Shown in pieces: positions 1-10,783 of a stretch of DNA of 64,000 nt (position 1 is its first letter; every line of letters starts with the position of its first letter). The position numbers were made by a program, and so were the translations under genes. This DNA comes from Forficula auricularia (lineage: Eukaryota; Arthropoda; Insecta; Dermaptera; Forficulidae), in contig JALMQS010000722.1 of the NCBI GenBank assembly GCA_024734495.1, positions 814,254-878,253 on the forward strand, given 5' to 3'. The notes beneath the pieces are model-generated. The model was not told the DNA's origin and searched no databases. It saw only the letters and a program-made list of their open reading frames with translations.

Positions 1-44
1 TATTTGCATCAAGCAGAGGACAACCTCTTTGTTTCTCTTTGTGA
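1..44. repeat. Fragment of hammerhead fold-back family A
   Basis: The window opens inside a repeat arm containing GCAGAGGACAACCTCTTTG. The same stretch recurs near 3213 (+), 2740-2775 (-), 24257-24290 (-) and 33133-33170 (-), always next to family A fold-back elements. Only the end of this copy is visible. Confidence 0.6.
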
Positions 45-45
45 C

Positions 46-225
46 CCCATGTAATTTTTGGCAAAACCGTCACGTGCTAAAATTCAACCTAATTGAATAC
101 TACAATTTGTGACTTTAATTGAGTCCATGGGTTCCGTAGTCTTTACCTGAGGACACTTTGAAGCCACGCTTGCCTCGAGAGCGATTACAATACTTTACCA
201 ATGCTTTGCATTGGATAAAGTAAAA
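46..225 (+). repeat. Dispersed repeat, copy 1 of 2
   Basis: About 180 bp matching 60298-60482 in the same orientation, with shared blocks such as CCCATGTAATTTTTGGC, CAACCTAATTGAATACTACA and CCATGGGTTCCGTAGTC. There is no coding potential. The LINE begins directly after it, so this is either LINE flank or an unrelated short repeat. Confidence 0.75.
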
Positions 226-244
226 AGGAGACACATCACAAATC

Positions 245-1662
245 TCTAATTACAGGCCTATCTCGATCACCTCTGTTCTTTCCAAATTAATGGAATTAGT
301 CGTAAACCAACACGTCCTTCATCACTTAGAAAACAATAAATTAATTCACGATAGGCAATATGGATTCAGACAAAATCGTTCCACAGGCGACATCTTAAGC
401 TATGTCACCCACACCTTGAACAATACTCTAGAGGCCGGAAAAGAAACCCTCGCTGTAGCCCTTGATATCTCCAAAGCTTTTGACCAGGTTTGGCACAAAA
501 ATCTTCTTGCCAAACTGCCAGCCTTTGGATTCACACCAACACTTCGCAAATGGATAGAAAGCTTTCTGACAAACCGAAGTATAAAAGTTGTCGTGGATGG
601 AACATCATCTGAATCGTTCTCCACAAACTCTGGTGTTCCCCAAGGCTCTGTAATCTCCTCCACACTCTTCCTTATTTATATAAACGACCTTATTGATCAA
701 ACGGCAAACCCCACTCATTGTTACGCCGACGATAGCACTCTACACGGCAAACCCTCTCTCCCGAATGATCGAATCAATATTGCCTCCTCAATTACTCTCG
801 ACCTAGACAAACTGAATAAATGGGGCTCTCAAAATTTAGTTAACTTTAATTCAAATAAAACTCAATGTTGTCTAATTTCTAGGCGCGAAAATAGAGATTT
901 CCCTGATATTCACTTCGATTCGAATACCCTGAAAATGTGTGACAGCCTATCCATGTTGGGCGTCTCTGTCGCATCTGACCTGTCTTGGAACGAACACATC
1001 TCCTCTGTGGCGAAATCTGCAGCAAGGAAGATTGGCTTCTTATTCAGGTCCAAGCGATTTTACAAACCCCCACAACTTCTCACCATCTACAAGGCCCAAA
1101 TCCGCCCCTGTCTCGAATACAGCTCTCATCTGTGGAGAGGAGCCTCAAAATATTCTCTTGCTACCCTTGATGCAATTCAGAAACGAGCCGTCAGGCTAAT
1201 TGACGATTCTACCCTCACCGACTCCCTCGACTCGCTGGCTCATCGAAGAGATGTCTCCGCCCTTTCCCTTTTCTATAGATACTATCACGGCAGGTGCTCT
1301 GATGAGATAAAATCAATAATTCCCCCAAAGCATGCTTTGCACGCAGCACACGTTTTGCCGACTCCCAACACTCTTTTGCGGTCAAATTGGAAAAGTGCCG
1401 GACCACTTCATTCGCGAATACATATATCCCCATGACTTCAAGGAACTGGAACTCTCTCCCAGCCTCTATCTTTCCCAGCACCTATGATCTTCAAACCTTC
1501 AAAACCAGGGTGCATAGACACCTACGTCTACACCCTCTCACTTAATCAACTTTCCCTTCTCTTCGGTAATGCAAGGGTCTTTCGAGATTCATAGGGGCTA
1601 CATCTTTACTGGTGCACCCCTTCTTGCATTCGATTGCATTAAAAAAAAAAAAAAAAAAAAAA
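245..1662 (+). mobile_element. 5'-truncated non-LTR retrotransposon (LINE), Jockey/CR1-like
   Basis: Reverse transcriptase reading frame from NYRPIS at about 248, through FRQNRSTGD, LDISKAFDQVWH and SGVPQGS, to the catalytic YADD box near 723-734. It is open to 1435. A frameshift near 1430 moves the C-terminus (WNSLP...HLRLHPLT) into another frame ending at a TAA at 1543-1545. A 3' UTR and an A-run (1641-1662) follow. The endonuclease and gag-like regions are missing, so this is a 5'-truncated copy inactivated by the frameshift. Motif order is that of the Jockey/CR1 group; the exact clade is not decided. Confidence 0.9.
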
Positions 1663-1759
1663 CACGGTAAAATAAGCTGACGTGTTCTGATGTGGCTATC
1701 CACTTGACTTTACCATACAACCTGGCCCCAATATTTAATAAAATTATTTATAATCATGT

Positions 1760-1980
1760 AGTGGAGGGGGTTAGTTGTTGCATTTTTAGACTCCTGGGGT
1801 CCCGCTGATTATGTATACAAAATTTGATTAAGTTTGGTAGAAGGGCCTATATTTTCATTTTTTGATCCCCCCCTTCCCCATTTTGGGCGGTTAGTTTTTG
1901 AATTTTTAGACTTCTGAGTCCCACTGATTATGTATACAAAATTTAGTTGAATTTGCTCAAATAGCCTAGATTTTTAATTT
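1760..1980 (+). repeat. Imperfect tandem duplication of about 110 bp
   Basis: Two copies of a unit with TTTTTAGACT..CTG.G.CCC.CTGATTATGTATACAAAATTT occur at about 1782-1830 and 1898-1943, each followed by a C-run (GATCCCCCCC, TAACCCCCCC). It is part of an unidentified repeat that continues to about 2580. No ORF and no gene is visible between the LINE tail and 2720. Confidence 0.6.
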
Positions 1981-2836
1981 TTAACCCCCCCTCCACATCC
2001 CCTTTAATTTTGAGTCGATATGTACCAAAATCTAATCAGCTTTTAATCTCAATGGACCAAAACTACGGGTGAAATTTGGTTTCAATATTCACACTAGTTA
2101 TTGAGTTAGCTCGTCCACAAAAATTTGGTAACGCACAGCCTAACAGACAAACTAACAGACATTTTGACAAAACAATTATTATCTCGAAAAATATAATTTT
2201 TTCGATGTTCACTTATTAGAGCTTTTTTGTAGATTTAAATGCCATGGTTTCTCTCAATTTTTTTAATCAATACCCTGTATGGTAAAGTAAAAATAATTAT
2301 AGTTTTATTTCTTTTCTTAAAAATCGGCTTTCCACCTGAGATTCATAATGAAATTGTTTTTCTATTTTACTCCTTAGAATTGGAAAAAAAATCACACCAT
2401 TAATTAATTTGGAATTTTACTATTGAAAAAAAAAAATCGAAAAAAAGATTTTTTGAAAATCTCGAAAATCGTTTGAAATAAAGAGCTAAAAATTAAGCTG
2501 AATTATTTTTATTGAATATCAAATCGATCCCCCCCAAGTGCAAATCGAAAAAGCCGCGGCGGCAGATTTACCATAAAAACCAGGCTATACTCTTTACTTT
2601 TTATTATATCTAATTTATTTAGAAAATTTAAAAAATATTAAAAAGATCATTTAAATTTTTAAATTAATAAATTTAAAAATTATGTATGCTTTATAGAAGG
2701 ATTTTATACATATTATCAACCTAATAGAGGATACACAAAGAGAAACGAAGAGGTTGTCCTCTGCTTGATGCAAATAAACATACACACATATATATCGAAA
2801 TTATATATCTGTATATATATATTATTTATTTGTTTG

Positions 2837-2872
2837 AGACTATAGTTTCGAAGACTTGGTCTATCATCAGTC
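2837..2872 (-). ncRNA. Hammerhead-like ribozyme motif
   Basis: Minus strand reads CTGATGA, then AGAC/GTCT stem II, then GAAAC, palindromic helix III ACTATAGT and C as nucleotide 17. One extra base separates CTGATGA from stem II. Sense orientation relative to Pop2. Confidence 0.5.
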
Positions 2873-3103
2873 TTTTTTAAATTATAAATATTGTTTTTCA
2901 TAGAGTCAATACCGTATGGATATTGAAAATTTTCGATGTTTACTTAGCTAGAGCCAGTTAAAATTTAATTGTCAAATCGATCCCCCAGGTGCAAATCTTT
3001 TGTTAATTTAATTTTAACTGGCTCCTAGCTAAGTAAAGATCGAAAATTTTCAATTTCCATACGGTATTGACTCCATGAAAAACAATATTTATAATTGAAA
3101 AAA

Positions 3104-3142
3104 GACTGATGATGAAGACCAAGTCTCGAAACTATAGTCTCA
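3104..3142 (+). ncRNA. Hammerhead-like ribozyme motif
   Basis: Mirror copy of the motif at 2837 in the right arm: CTGATGA, AGAC-CAA-GTCT stem II, GAAAC, ACTATAGT, C. Extra unpaired bases lie beside stem II. Confidence 0.5.
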
Positions 3143-3376
3143 AACAAATAATATATATATATATATATATATAGATATATAATTTCGATATATATGTGTG
3201 TATGTTTATTTGGATCAAGCAGAGGACAACCTCTTTGTTTCTCTTTGTGAATCAACAACTCTGCTACACTCGGCAAAACAACAACTTTTCAATTAAAACA
3301 AATACTTTTCAATTAATAGAGGATAATTTCTATATTTAAATTTAAAAAAATACATAAATAAGTAATATTATGAGAC

Positions 3377-3735
3377 CTGTGAAAGGAGAGCCATTTAATA
3401 TTATCCATTAAAACAATCCCACTGCTCATTAGAAGTTCGGCAAAATCGAGTGGATCAATGCCGTCTTCTTCATGTTTTTTGAACTGAATCCCGCTGTTTT
3501 GAAGTAAGTCGATACTATCTTGTGCATACATGTCTTCAGAAAGATTAAATTTGAAATTAAATTGCCACGTGGTGTATGAGCCTCGAGGAGTGTTGCCCGC
3601 TTCATCAAGAAATGTTAAGCCTAATTGAATAATCCTCAATAAATCGACATTACATCGAAGTAATTGATATTGATAATCTGCTGTTGATCGAAATTCACCG
3701 ATAGGTCGGGCAACTACACCAGGAAATTCAGTATC
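3377..3735 (-). CDS. Pop2: Pop2 coding exon 3
   Basis: The acceptor TTTTTAG precedes GATACTGAA (DTE); the exon ends CAC-AG before GTCTCA (phase 2). It holds 119 codons from DTEFPGVVARPIGEFRS to KWLSFH. The downstream open frame past the donor (SHNITY...) is intron read-through. Confidence 0.93.
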
Positions 3736-6700
3736 CTAAAAAAAAAAAAAATACTGTAATTGTTATGTTAAAATAAAGAATGAAGGAGTTAGTCTATAAT
3801 TTCAATTTAAATATAAAATAAAATTTGAATTTTTTTTAAGTTTATTAAATTATTATTACTTGAGACCAGGGAGCGGAAACCGAAAAGAAAACTGTTCCGA
3901 ATCCACCTTTTTTAAAAACCAGAACCCGAACCACTGTTAACTTGGTCAAGTTGAACCCGAACCGGAACTGTGCCCACTATTTTAAGGTTCAAAAAACCGG
4001 GTTTGGTGCTGCACAAGTATTTCAGTGAATGTAGACAAAATCCAAGTCCATAGTGGATTGAAATATTATTTAAAAAAACCAAACGAGTATAACATCATTG
4101 ATTAGGTACCTAGTAGTCTACAAACAAGGTAATTAAGTAGTAAATTGTCAGTGAATAAAATAATTATTTTGTTATTATTGACCGTTTTTTGTTTACCATT
4201 TTTATTTCAGATATATAATTTTTATATTTTTCGAACCGGAACCGGAAGTGAACCAAGCAAAAAATATTTTTCTGAATCTGAAGCGAACCCGAACCCAATT
4301 TTTTTTTTCATTTTTGAACCCGAACCCAAACCGAACCCATTTTTCTGCGGTTTCCGATCCCTGCTTGAGACTGTAACTACTACTTTATTCTATGTCAATA
4401 TTGCCGATATCTTTTTAAGACTTTTTGAAAGGAAAAACAATATCCCATATTATTCAATGAAAATCAATTTTTAAAAGAGAGTAAAACAAGTATTTGTAGT
4501 TATTTTAGTCAGGTGATGAATTACAGCTTGGGAAAATGTGTCTTTAAATCGTCAAGTCATTTTTGCATCACGTTCACTTAGTGCTCAAAGCGTGTTTTAT
4601 CTCCTGGATACATGGTAATACTCTACGAAGGAGTATTATCTGCTGAATTTGCCATGTGCTTCATTATGATGTCATTTCTCAGGAGTGAGTTGACAAGTCG
4701 CCGATCTTGTAGGAATTTTTTTGAGGTGATTCTATATAAAATGAAATAAAACATATCGTAATTGGTAAATGCTTGGGGATTTGTTCGAATTTACATACTC
4801 TTGTTAGATATCAAATTTTTACATTTTGGTCAAAATAATTATTTTTTAAGTAAAGAAAATCTTAGAAAATTTAAAATATAAAATACCAGGTAGGTTTCAC
4901 ATAAATAAAAGATCAGATGCTTGTTTAGCACGACTCTATATATATTTCGGGGTATTAGCCCATCTTAAGGAGTTCACAAAGGGCACTACTCGTGAAGATG
5001 GGCTTATACCCCGAATATATATAGAGTCGTGGTAAACAAGCATCTGATCTTTCATTTATGTGAAACCTAGGTAGTATTTTATTTTTTAAGTTTTAAAAAG
5101 TTTCTAAAAAAAATTTTCTTTACTTTATTTAAAATGTTTCACCAAGAACCTACACCATTCTCCCTTAACAAAATTATTTTTTAACCATATTTTAAGAGAG
5201 AGTATTAAAAAATTAATAGTAATTGTTTAGGAACATGGTGTCGGTGGCAAGTTAAAGCATTATTTGATTTAACTATTATTAAGAAATCAAGTCCAGAAGT
5301 TACAAAAAAGAATAGTGAATTTAGGAATTAACTAAACTTTTAATTACAATTTTACTAAAAATTGATAAATTTTTATTATTTTTCTACAAATATAACGAAT
5401 AAGTAATCAGTGAATTTAAATACGTATCAAAAAATATATTTGATAACTGGCGAAATAAATCCTATCCGAACAAAACTTCGGACACGTACCTTTTTAAATA
5501 TAGAATCAATTCGAAAAATTTTGGAAAGATCGGAGACCCCCGTTAGTCATGACCACCCATTGTAGGAAGTAATGTATGGGCTGGGGTTGTCACGTAGAAG
5601 AGATCATAAGCAACACAAATTCTCCTTTTTAGATTTTTCCTATCTCAGATAGACGTTTTGAAATGGTTTGCGTTATTTCCATATGCAAGTTGTTTAGCAT
5701 TCTTGTCCAATTTCCAGTGATCAGCTATTTGAATTATCGTTTTCTCAATTAAAGGATACAATAAAAGAATGTGTCTTCTGCTGGAAATATAAATTTTTTA
5801 ATTTATTTATAACATCAATTCCTGTGAATCAATTGTAATAGACTGATGAAGGGAACAAAGCCCTAGAAACTAGTAACGTTATAAATAAATTAAAAAATTT
5901 ATTTTTCCAGCAGAAGACACATTCTTTTATTGTCTCCTTCAATTTATAAAAATTCTGCTACTCTTGGCAAAAAGAAACTAAAAAAAATTCTCTCGAATAA
6001 AATAGATTTATTGGACAGTCATTATTTCCCTCACTCAAAAACCAACGTTTCGAAAGATTTTCCCTCATTCAGGGTTTAAAAGGAGTCATATAATAATAAT
6101 TATAAAGAAATAGATTGACTTATAAATTTTTAATCCCTGTTTTTAGGAAACTGTGATGTAAAATGACTTCAGAAGTAAAATTATCAATTCAGACTAAAAA
6201 AAATTATATATATTTCTAAATTGTTTGTTTTTTCAAATTTTAGAAGACATGCGTGATTTGTTATGTTCATTAATGGAATAATTTAGCAAATTAATAAAAT
6301 AAAAAATTACAAAAAATAAGAGAAAAACATTAATTAAGAATAAATAAATAAAAAAAAATGATGAGTAAATATTGGAATTTTACCATAGCCACAAAATGAT
6401 ATTTTTGGACCACTTGTCTTATAGTACGAAATTCTTGTTCCAGATTATGGTTCCACACATCTCGAATTCCACATTCTTCATTAGAAGGAATATTGTGCCC
6501 ATGGGGCCCATGACCACCTGAATTGCCTTAAAAAATTTAATAAAGCTATTATTATAATAAGAACTCAAGTAAAAAATTATATATTAGGCAAAAATATTTA
6601 ATTAATTATTGATTCTGAGTAAGTTAATTAATGAATATATTATTATGTTAATAAGTTTTATTGCTAATTGCATTTTTAAAATAATTATTTAATAATATAT

Positions 6701-9700
6701 AATTAAAAATGATATTTAGATTAGTTGTTAATAATGATTTGTTACAAACTATAAATGGTTGACAGATAGATATATCTGGAAAAAAATTTCGCGTTAGACA
6801 ACCCATTGGAAATTGGAAAAAAAATTTGGGTGGTCTAGCTAGAAAAATTATTAGATTCATGTTTTAAAAATTTGTTAGTTAAATTAATTTTCAAAGATTT
6901 AAATAGAAACAAATATTGTAGTTAATTCATAGACATTTTAGTTTGTTGTCGATTTACATGGTTTTATGTATCAAAATCCACGAATTCGATTTACATGAAT
7001 CTATCTTCAGTGTAAATCGTGGGATAGGTGAATTTTTTAATTTTTTTTTTCTATTTATTTATTGTCATCGGGAACAAAGACCATTTAGACAGCACATCAG
7101 TAAAGTGTTAGTAGTGTTAGTGAGGGAGTCGAGCTTTAGGCGAAAGAAATTTTATACGCTAGCTAAATATTATATCGAACCCGGGCCTCCCGCTTGAACA
7201 TCGTCATCAACGATGCTGAAGCGGAGCCAGCGCCTTAGCCAGCTCGGCCAACCCGACGCCCCAAAATTTTTAAATTAATGGATGGAAAAAATTACAGGGG
7301 AGAAAATTTGCGAGAAGACATTGTAGCGAGTGGGACGTAAAAGTAAAAATTACTAAGAAATATGATTAAAACAATTTTTTTAAAAGATCTACTCAAAGAA
7401 AATCATTCGCTGGACTGTAGTGGAGGGTATACGATGTATATTCTATGGTTTAAACTGAGCAAATAACGTATACCCTGTGCTAGGTTGTACATTTTATTTT
7501 AAATTATAGTAATTTCCCCTTCCCGGTTTATAGCGTATATCCTCTGATTTTTACGGTCCATATAGCGTATACCTTTTGGTAATTTTAGGACTCCAGCACT
7601 GGGTTGCGCGAAACTTTTTTGTAAACAACAATTTTATAAGATTGCAGTATTAAGGAGATCCTTTCGCTCGAGTTGAGTCAAAAGAAGTGAAGTATCTAAT
7701 ATTTAATAAAATAAGTTAAAATACAAATGAAAAATAATAGAATTAAAAAATAAATAGTATGAAAGCCGTAAATGTTTGAAATAAAAACAATTATAAAAAA
7801 ATAACTAAATACAAAAGTTAGTTTGAATTATTCAAATCAGCTGATAATGATTTGACAATGCGTTGAATTAATACTATTTATGTTTACACCCAAACATGGC
7901 ATTTTTAAAGTAAATTTCTCAGTAAATTCCTTGGTCAATGATTTACTTTATTGCAAAAGAAGAAACCTGCATGTTTCAAAAAGCTAATTTTTAGTTTTTT
8001 TTAACTTTATATAATCAACTAATAGTAGTATAATTCAAGAGAAAGTGTCAAGATGTTAATTTTCCATAAGAGTCTGAGAAAATGTTTACATTTAAAAAAA
8101 TTTTATTTTAAAAAATTTGCTCGCTAATGTCTGATTGAAACTTCACCAAAGCATAGATAGAGACTTAATCTATTATAAAAAATTAAGTTATAGTTATAAG
8201 GTTATAACCTAATATTTTTTATTTAACATTGGCAGCGAAAGGACCTCCTTAATTTTTGGCGACGGACTGATAAGTGAATTGAGTGAATTTTGATGAGGCA
8301 GTCCAAAATTCAAAAAAAGAAGATAATTTAAAGTATTTTTAGTCAATTTTCTTTTAGCTAAGTTAACTTACCAAAAGAAAATCGACTAAAATTTATAAAA
8401 TTAGTTATTTATTCATTTTTTCTTGTAGATTAGGTGCATGTCGTCAATAGGTGCCTCTACATTATCTTTTTATTCATAAACTGACGTTTTGGAGGCTTAT
8501 TCCTTTCTTCTTCAAGAAGGGTGGAATAAGCCTCCGAACGTCGGTTTATGAATAAAAAGATAGTTTAAATTATCTTCTTTTTGTGAATTTTGGACTGCCT
8601 CATCAATATCCACTCAATTTGAAATCAATTTTTATAAGCATACATTTTAAATATTTTACGTTTTCTAGAATCTAGATATGATAGGATAGATCGAGACTTT
8701 TTTCAAGTGGCGTCTTTTTTTAAAATATATTTTGATAGACAATGTTTTTTAAAATGTTTTAGAAATAATTTATTTGATTTTTTGATGATATGCCAAAACT
8801 TAAATCGTATTTAGAAAAAATAAAATAATTCTAAAATCAAAACCCACGTTTAGACCAAACAATCGAAAATGCTTGTTCTAATCTCAGTATGAGACTTTTC
8901 GCCTAATTCTTCACACACTTTGAGTATTCTTTTAAAGCTAGGAGAAATGTATTCGAATGCATGCCCGATGAGGCCAATTTCATAAAGAAAGCAGGTTTTA
9001 CCCAATCCGTTTGACTTGCGTCAAAATATAAATATAAGATTAATTGACCAGTTGCCAGTCCTTTGGAAACAGATAACCTTATTCTTTCTTAAAAATTTGA
9101 AATCAATAAGATTGAACTAATTTTTGGAGATGAATTGACTGGATATTGATGAGGCAGTCCAAATAAGAAGTTAATTTAAATTATATTTTTATTCATAAAC
9201 CGACGTTTCGGAGGCCTATTCCTTCATTCTTCAGGGTTTTGAAAGGTCAGTGAAGGAAATCCAATGTGACATTCCTCTCTGTCTCCTCTCTCAGTAGCAG
9301 TAACAATACTATCGTATTATATCGTATTTTATTCTTAGCAAGCACTAAATTCTGCTGAGAATAAAATACGATATAATATTGTTACTGCTACTGAGAGAGA
9401 GAATGTCACATTGGATTTCCTTCACTGACCCTTCAAAACCCTGAAGAAGGAGGGAATAAGCCTCCGAAACGTCGGTTTATGAATAAAAAGATAATTTAAA
9501 TTATCTTCTTTTTTTGAATTGTGGACTGTCTCATCAATATCCACTCAACAACTTTATGTTTTCGAAGGGAGCTTAATTTCTTTTTTTTGACTGACTATTG
9601 AAATAGACCGCTGTATAACGAAGTCTTTCCAAAGGATTTTTTATTTTATTAATTCTGGAACTGACGGAGGCCTTAAAATGTGGTTTTTATCAAAAAATGA

Positions 9701-9878
9701 TAATAGAAAATTCACCGACTAGAAGAAGCCTTCAACAAATTTAATCAATTATGATTGAGAAAAAAATAGTCAAATGAATCTTCTTCAATGAACGTGTAAT
9801 TCTTAAAATAAAGTTTAAATATTATAGAATGGGTGTTAAGTTAAGAGTCAAGTGAAACGTACCAGTAACAGAGGGCAT
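3377..9878 (-). CDS. Pop2: CCR4-NOT deadenylase subunit 7 (Pop2/CAF1), 5' part of gene
   Basis: A DEDD-family 3'-5' poly(A) exonuclease, the catalytic CAF1 subunit of the cytoplasmic CCR4-NOT complex that shortens mRNA tails. Coding exons on the minus strand: 9878-9863 (MPSVTG start), 6526-6384 (EECGIRDVW... to FVAM) and 3735-3377 (DTEFPG... to KWLSFH). Junction phases agree (1, 0, 2). The first two catalytic acidic residues are in MDTEFPG, which spans the exon 2/3 junction. Other hallmarks are GEFRSTADYQYQLLRC, WQFNFKFNLSEDMYAQDSI and GIQFKKHEEDGIDPLDF. About 170 residues are present of roughly 285-300 usual. The GYDFGYL segment and the other two catalytic aspartates must lie left of the window; 1-3300 holds no such exon. 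The introns are full of fold-back elements and MITEs. Identification is secure from family knowledge; the 3' end is unseen. Confidence 0.94.
3859..4371. mobile_element. Non-autonomous hAT element (3867-4363), TSD CTTGAGAC
   Basis: Terminal inverted repeats CAGGGAGCGGAAACCG and CGGTTTCCGATCCCTG are flanked by a perfect 8-bp duplication CTTGAGAC (3859-3866, 4364-4371). The 497-bp interior is built of degenerate GAACCCGAACC-type repeats. The 109-codon ORF inside is low-complexity and not a gene. Confidence 0.9.
4837..5184. mobile_element. Hammerhead fold-back element, family B (4850-5171), 13-bp TSD
   Basis: Inverted arms of about 110 bp (4850-4955 and 5005-5120) contain GTAGGTTTCACATAAATGAA-like and ATATATATAGAGTCG blocks. 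An extension beyond the right arm contains AATGTTTCACCAAGAACC. The perfect 13-bp duplication AATTATTTTTTAA is at 4837-4849 and 5172-5184. The hammerhead-like cores are degenerate (CGTGAAGA...CCCCGAATAT). It sits in Pop2 intron 2. Confidence 0.75.
5190..5750. other. AT-rich intron sequence, nothing recognised
   Basis: Pop2 intron 2. No ORF, no clear terminal repeats and no tandem structure seen. Confidence 0.6.
5754..5975. mobile_element. Hammerhead fold-back element, family A (short form)
   Basis: Inverted arms of about 53 bp (5761-5813 and 5878-5930) share GTGTCTTCTGCTGG. The right side carries the family A extension TCTGCTACTCTTGGCAAAAA. One hammerhead-like core lies in the loop. No target duplication was found. 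Confidence 0.7.
5841..5878 (+). ncRNA. Hammerhead-like ribozyme motif
   Basis: CTGATGA, short GGG/CCC stem II, GAAAC, then palindromic ACTAGT with A as nucleotide 17. Antisense to Pop2. Stem II is weakened by mutation. Confidence 0.4.
6035..6080 (-). repeat. Degenerate hammerhead-like remnant
   Basis: Minus strand reads CCTGAATGAGGG...CTTTCGAAACGTTGG, matching the family D core with an insertion inside CTGANGA. No arms remain. Confidence 0.45.
6384..6526 (-). CDS. Pop2: Pop2 coding exon 2
   Basis: The acceptor TTTTTTAAG precedes GCAATTCAGG; the exon ends GCTATG before GTAAAA (phase 0). It encodes a Gly/His-rich N-terminus (GNSGGHGPHGHN) and EECGIRDVWNHNLEQEFRTI, the start of the CAF1 fold. 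Confidence 0.93.
7031..7275 (-). mobile_element. tRNA-derived SINE
   Basis: Read on the minus strand, a tRNA-like head starts near 7262. It has an A-box TGGCCGAGCTGG (7239-7250) and a degenerate B-box GGGTTCGATAT (7172-7182), and ends in an A/T-rich tail near 7041-7050. The flanks share AATTTTTTAA-like sequence, a probable target duplication. Head resembles a Leu/Ser-type tRNA. Confidence 0.75.
7650..8252. mobile_element. piggyBac-like MITE (7654-8248) flanked by TTAA
   Basis: TTAA sits at both ends (7650-7653, 8249-8252). Inverted termini are GGAGATCCTTTCGC and GCGAAAGGACCTCC. The interior of about 595 bp is AT-rich with no ORF. It abuts a family C fold-back element exactly at the TTAA, suggesting insertion into that element. 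Its termini resemble those at 30306, 37502 and 50598. Confidence 0.8.
8253..8622. mobile_element. Hammerhead fold-back element, family C (degenerate)
   Basis: Outer arms 8276-8333 and 8564-8620 share GAGGCAGTCCAAAATTC. Inner arms 8464-8505 and 8523-8562 carry the core region (GAATAAGCCTCCGAACGTCGG). A private hairpin (8334-8462) interrupts the left arm. Both cores are mutated (TTGAAGA; GAAC in place of GAAAC). Confidence 0.7.
9201..9235 (-). ncRNA. Hammerhead-like ribozyme motif
   Basis: Minus strand: CTGAAGA, near-complementary stem II ending GCCTCC, GAAAC, palindromic ACGT, C. Sense orientation relative to Pop2 transcription. Confidence 0.45.
9439..9475 (+). ncRNA. Hammerhead-like ribozyme motif
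   Basis: CTGAAGA, one extra A, GGAGG/CCTCC stem II, GAAAC, palindromic ACGT, then C. Cleanest family C core in the window. Confidence 0.5.
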
Positions 9879-9983
9879 TTCTCGGCCGCAGCCAGTTTTC
9901 GTCACCGATTCTTTTTGCCAGATTACATTGGACGCCCTATACAGGCCTGAGCCTCTCGGAAGTATACTGTCCACGAATAAAAA
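9863..9983 (-). CDS. Pop2: Pop2 exon with start codon (CDS 9863-9878)
   Basis: The acceptor TTTTTTCAG precedes the exon at 9983. The ATG at 9878-9876 begins MPSVTG, and the exon ends after 16 coding bases at a GTACGT donor (phase 1), joining exon 2 in frame. Bases 9983-9879 are 5' UTR, so at least one further non-coding 5' exon lies at higher coordinates. Confidence 0.85.
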
Positions 9984-10783
9984 CTGAAAAAACATTTTGA
10001 AACAAATATTAATCACGAATAAATTACTTGTAAATATAAAAAGACTCAGGTTGGAATCAAATATGATAATTCATTGTTTGTTTTTAACAATCATATAAAA
10101 AAGTGCAAGAATATAAATATATTTTAATAAAGATAAATAAATAGTTAAAATTTTTCCAATATTTTTTTTAAAAATTTATAATGTGATAGCCACCTTTTCG
10201 ATTTCTTTTAAGTCGAAATTCTGTAGATTTAAGGTTTTAAAGAGGTTGGTATTGACATGATTTTCTTGAATCAGTTTCATTGAGACTATATAAAATCTAA
10301 AAGAAAAATATATTTATTATTGATTTTATAAAAATATTTCGAAATAAATTTCCTAATAGAAAAATTGGTGTTGGTACATCTAACCTCTTTAATAATCAAA
10401 GAAGTATATTTTGAATTTATATAACTATATATTTTAATTAATTTCAAATTTAAAGATCATTAAAACATTTTTAGAAATCTTAGAAAATTGAAAAAATGTT
10501 GGTTAGTTAAATTTAAAAAACTATATCTTTTGATATCAGTATTCTAAACAAAAAATAGTAAAAATGCAAAATGAAAACAAAGAGTTGTTCTGTTTGAAAA
10601 AAACCTGTTCTTTTATTCTAATCATAAATTTTCAAAAATAAGTAATTCAATATGAGATTATGGAATGAATGAGAATCAACTACCTTTCATGATGACTGAT
10701 TATTAGTTAAAAAAATTACAACTTTCTAGAGAATTTGATGGAAATTCGATGGATAGATTGCTCATATAGAAAAGTTCTGAATG

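Larger units (their letters stand above)
2722..3325. mobile_element. Hammerhead fold-back element, family A (2734-3313) with 12-bp TSD
   Basis: Two arms of about 230 bp (2738-2965 and about 3010-3250) are inverted copies around a 50-bp centre. The right arm is followed by a unique extension containing CTCTGCTACACTCGGCAAAA. The direct repeat TAATAGAGGATA lies at 2722-2733 and 3314-3325, the signature of a 12-bp target-site duplication. There is no ORF; the short predicted ORFs here are the (TA)n-rich arms read through. Each arm carries an outward-facing hammerhead-like core. The element sits in the Pop2 intron just downstream of exon 3. Interpreted as a non-autonomous Penelope-like element. 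Confidence 0.8.
9121..9549. mobile_element. Hammerhead fold-back element, family C (well preserved)
   Basis: A nearly perfect 430-bp palindrome with arms of about 200 bp (9130-9335 and 9352-9548) and an almost absent loop. Terminal GGATATTGATGAGGCAGTCC is shared with copies at 8276 and 45430. Each arm carries an outward-facing core. It lies in Pop2 intron 1. Confidence 0.8.

Noticed and set aside
400..663. Minus-strand ORF of 87 codons
   Set aside because: Antisense of the LINE reverse transcriptase.
1760..3250. CRISPR-like array in the repeated blocks
   Set aside because: Only two or three diverged repeats, palindromic layout, eukaryotic context.
3313..3376. Extension of Pop2 frame past 3377 (SHNITYLCIFL...)
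   Set aside because: Diverges from the family exactly at a GTCTCA donor; family sequence continues GYDFGYL, so this is intron.
4145..4474. 109-codon ORF with PNPNP-like repeats
   Set aside because: Built from the simple GAACCC repeats inside the hAT element at 3867-4363 and its flank.
7190..7262. A genuine tRNA gene on the minus strand
   Set aside because: The acceptor stem does not close and the B-box is degenerate; the A-rich tail and near-duplicated flanks show a SINE.
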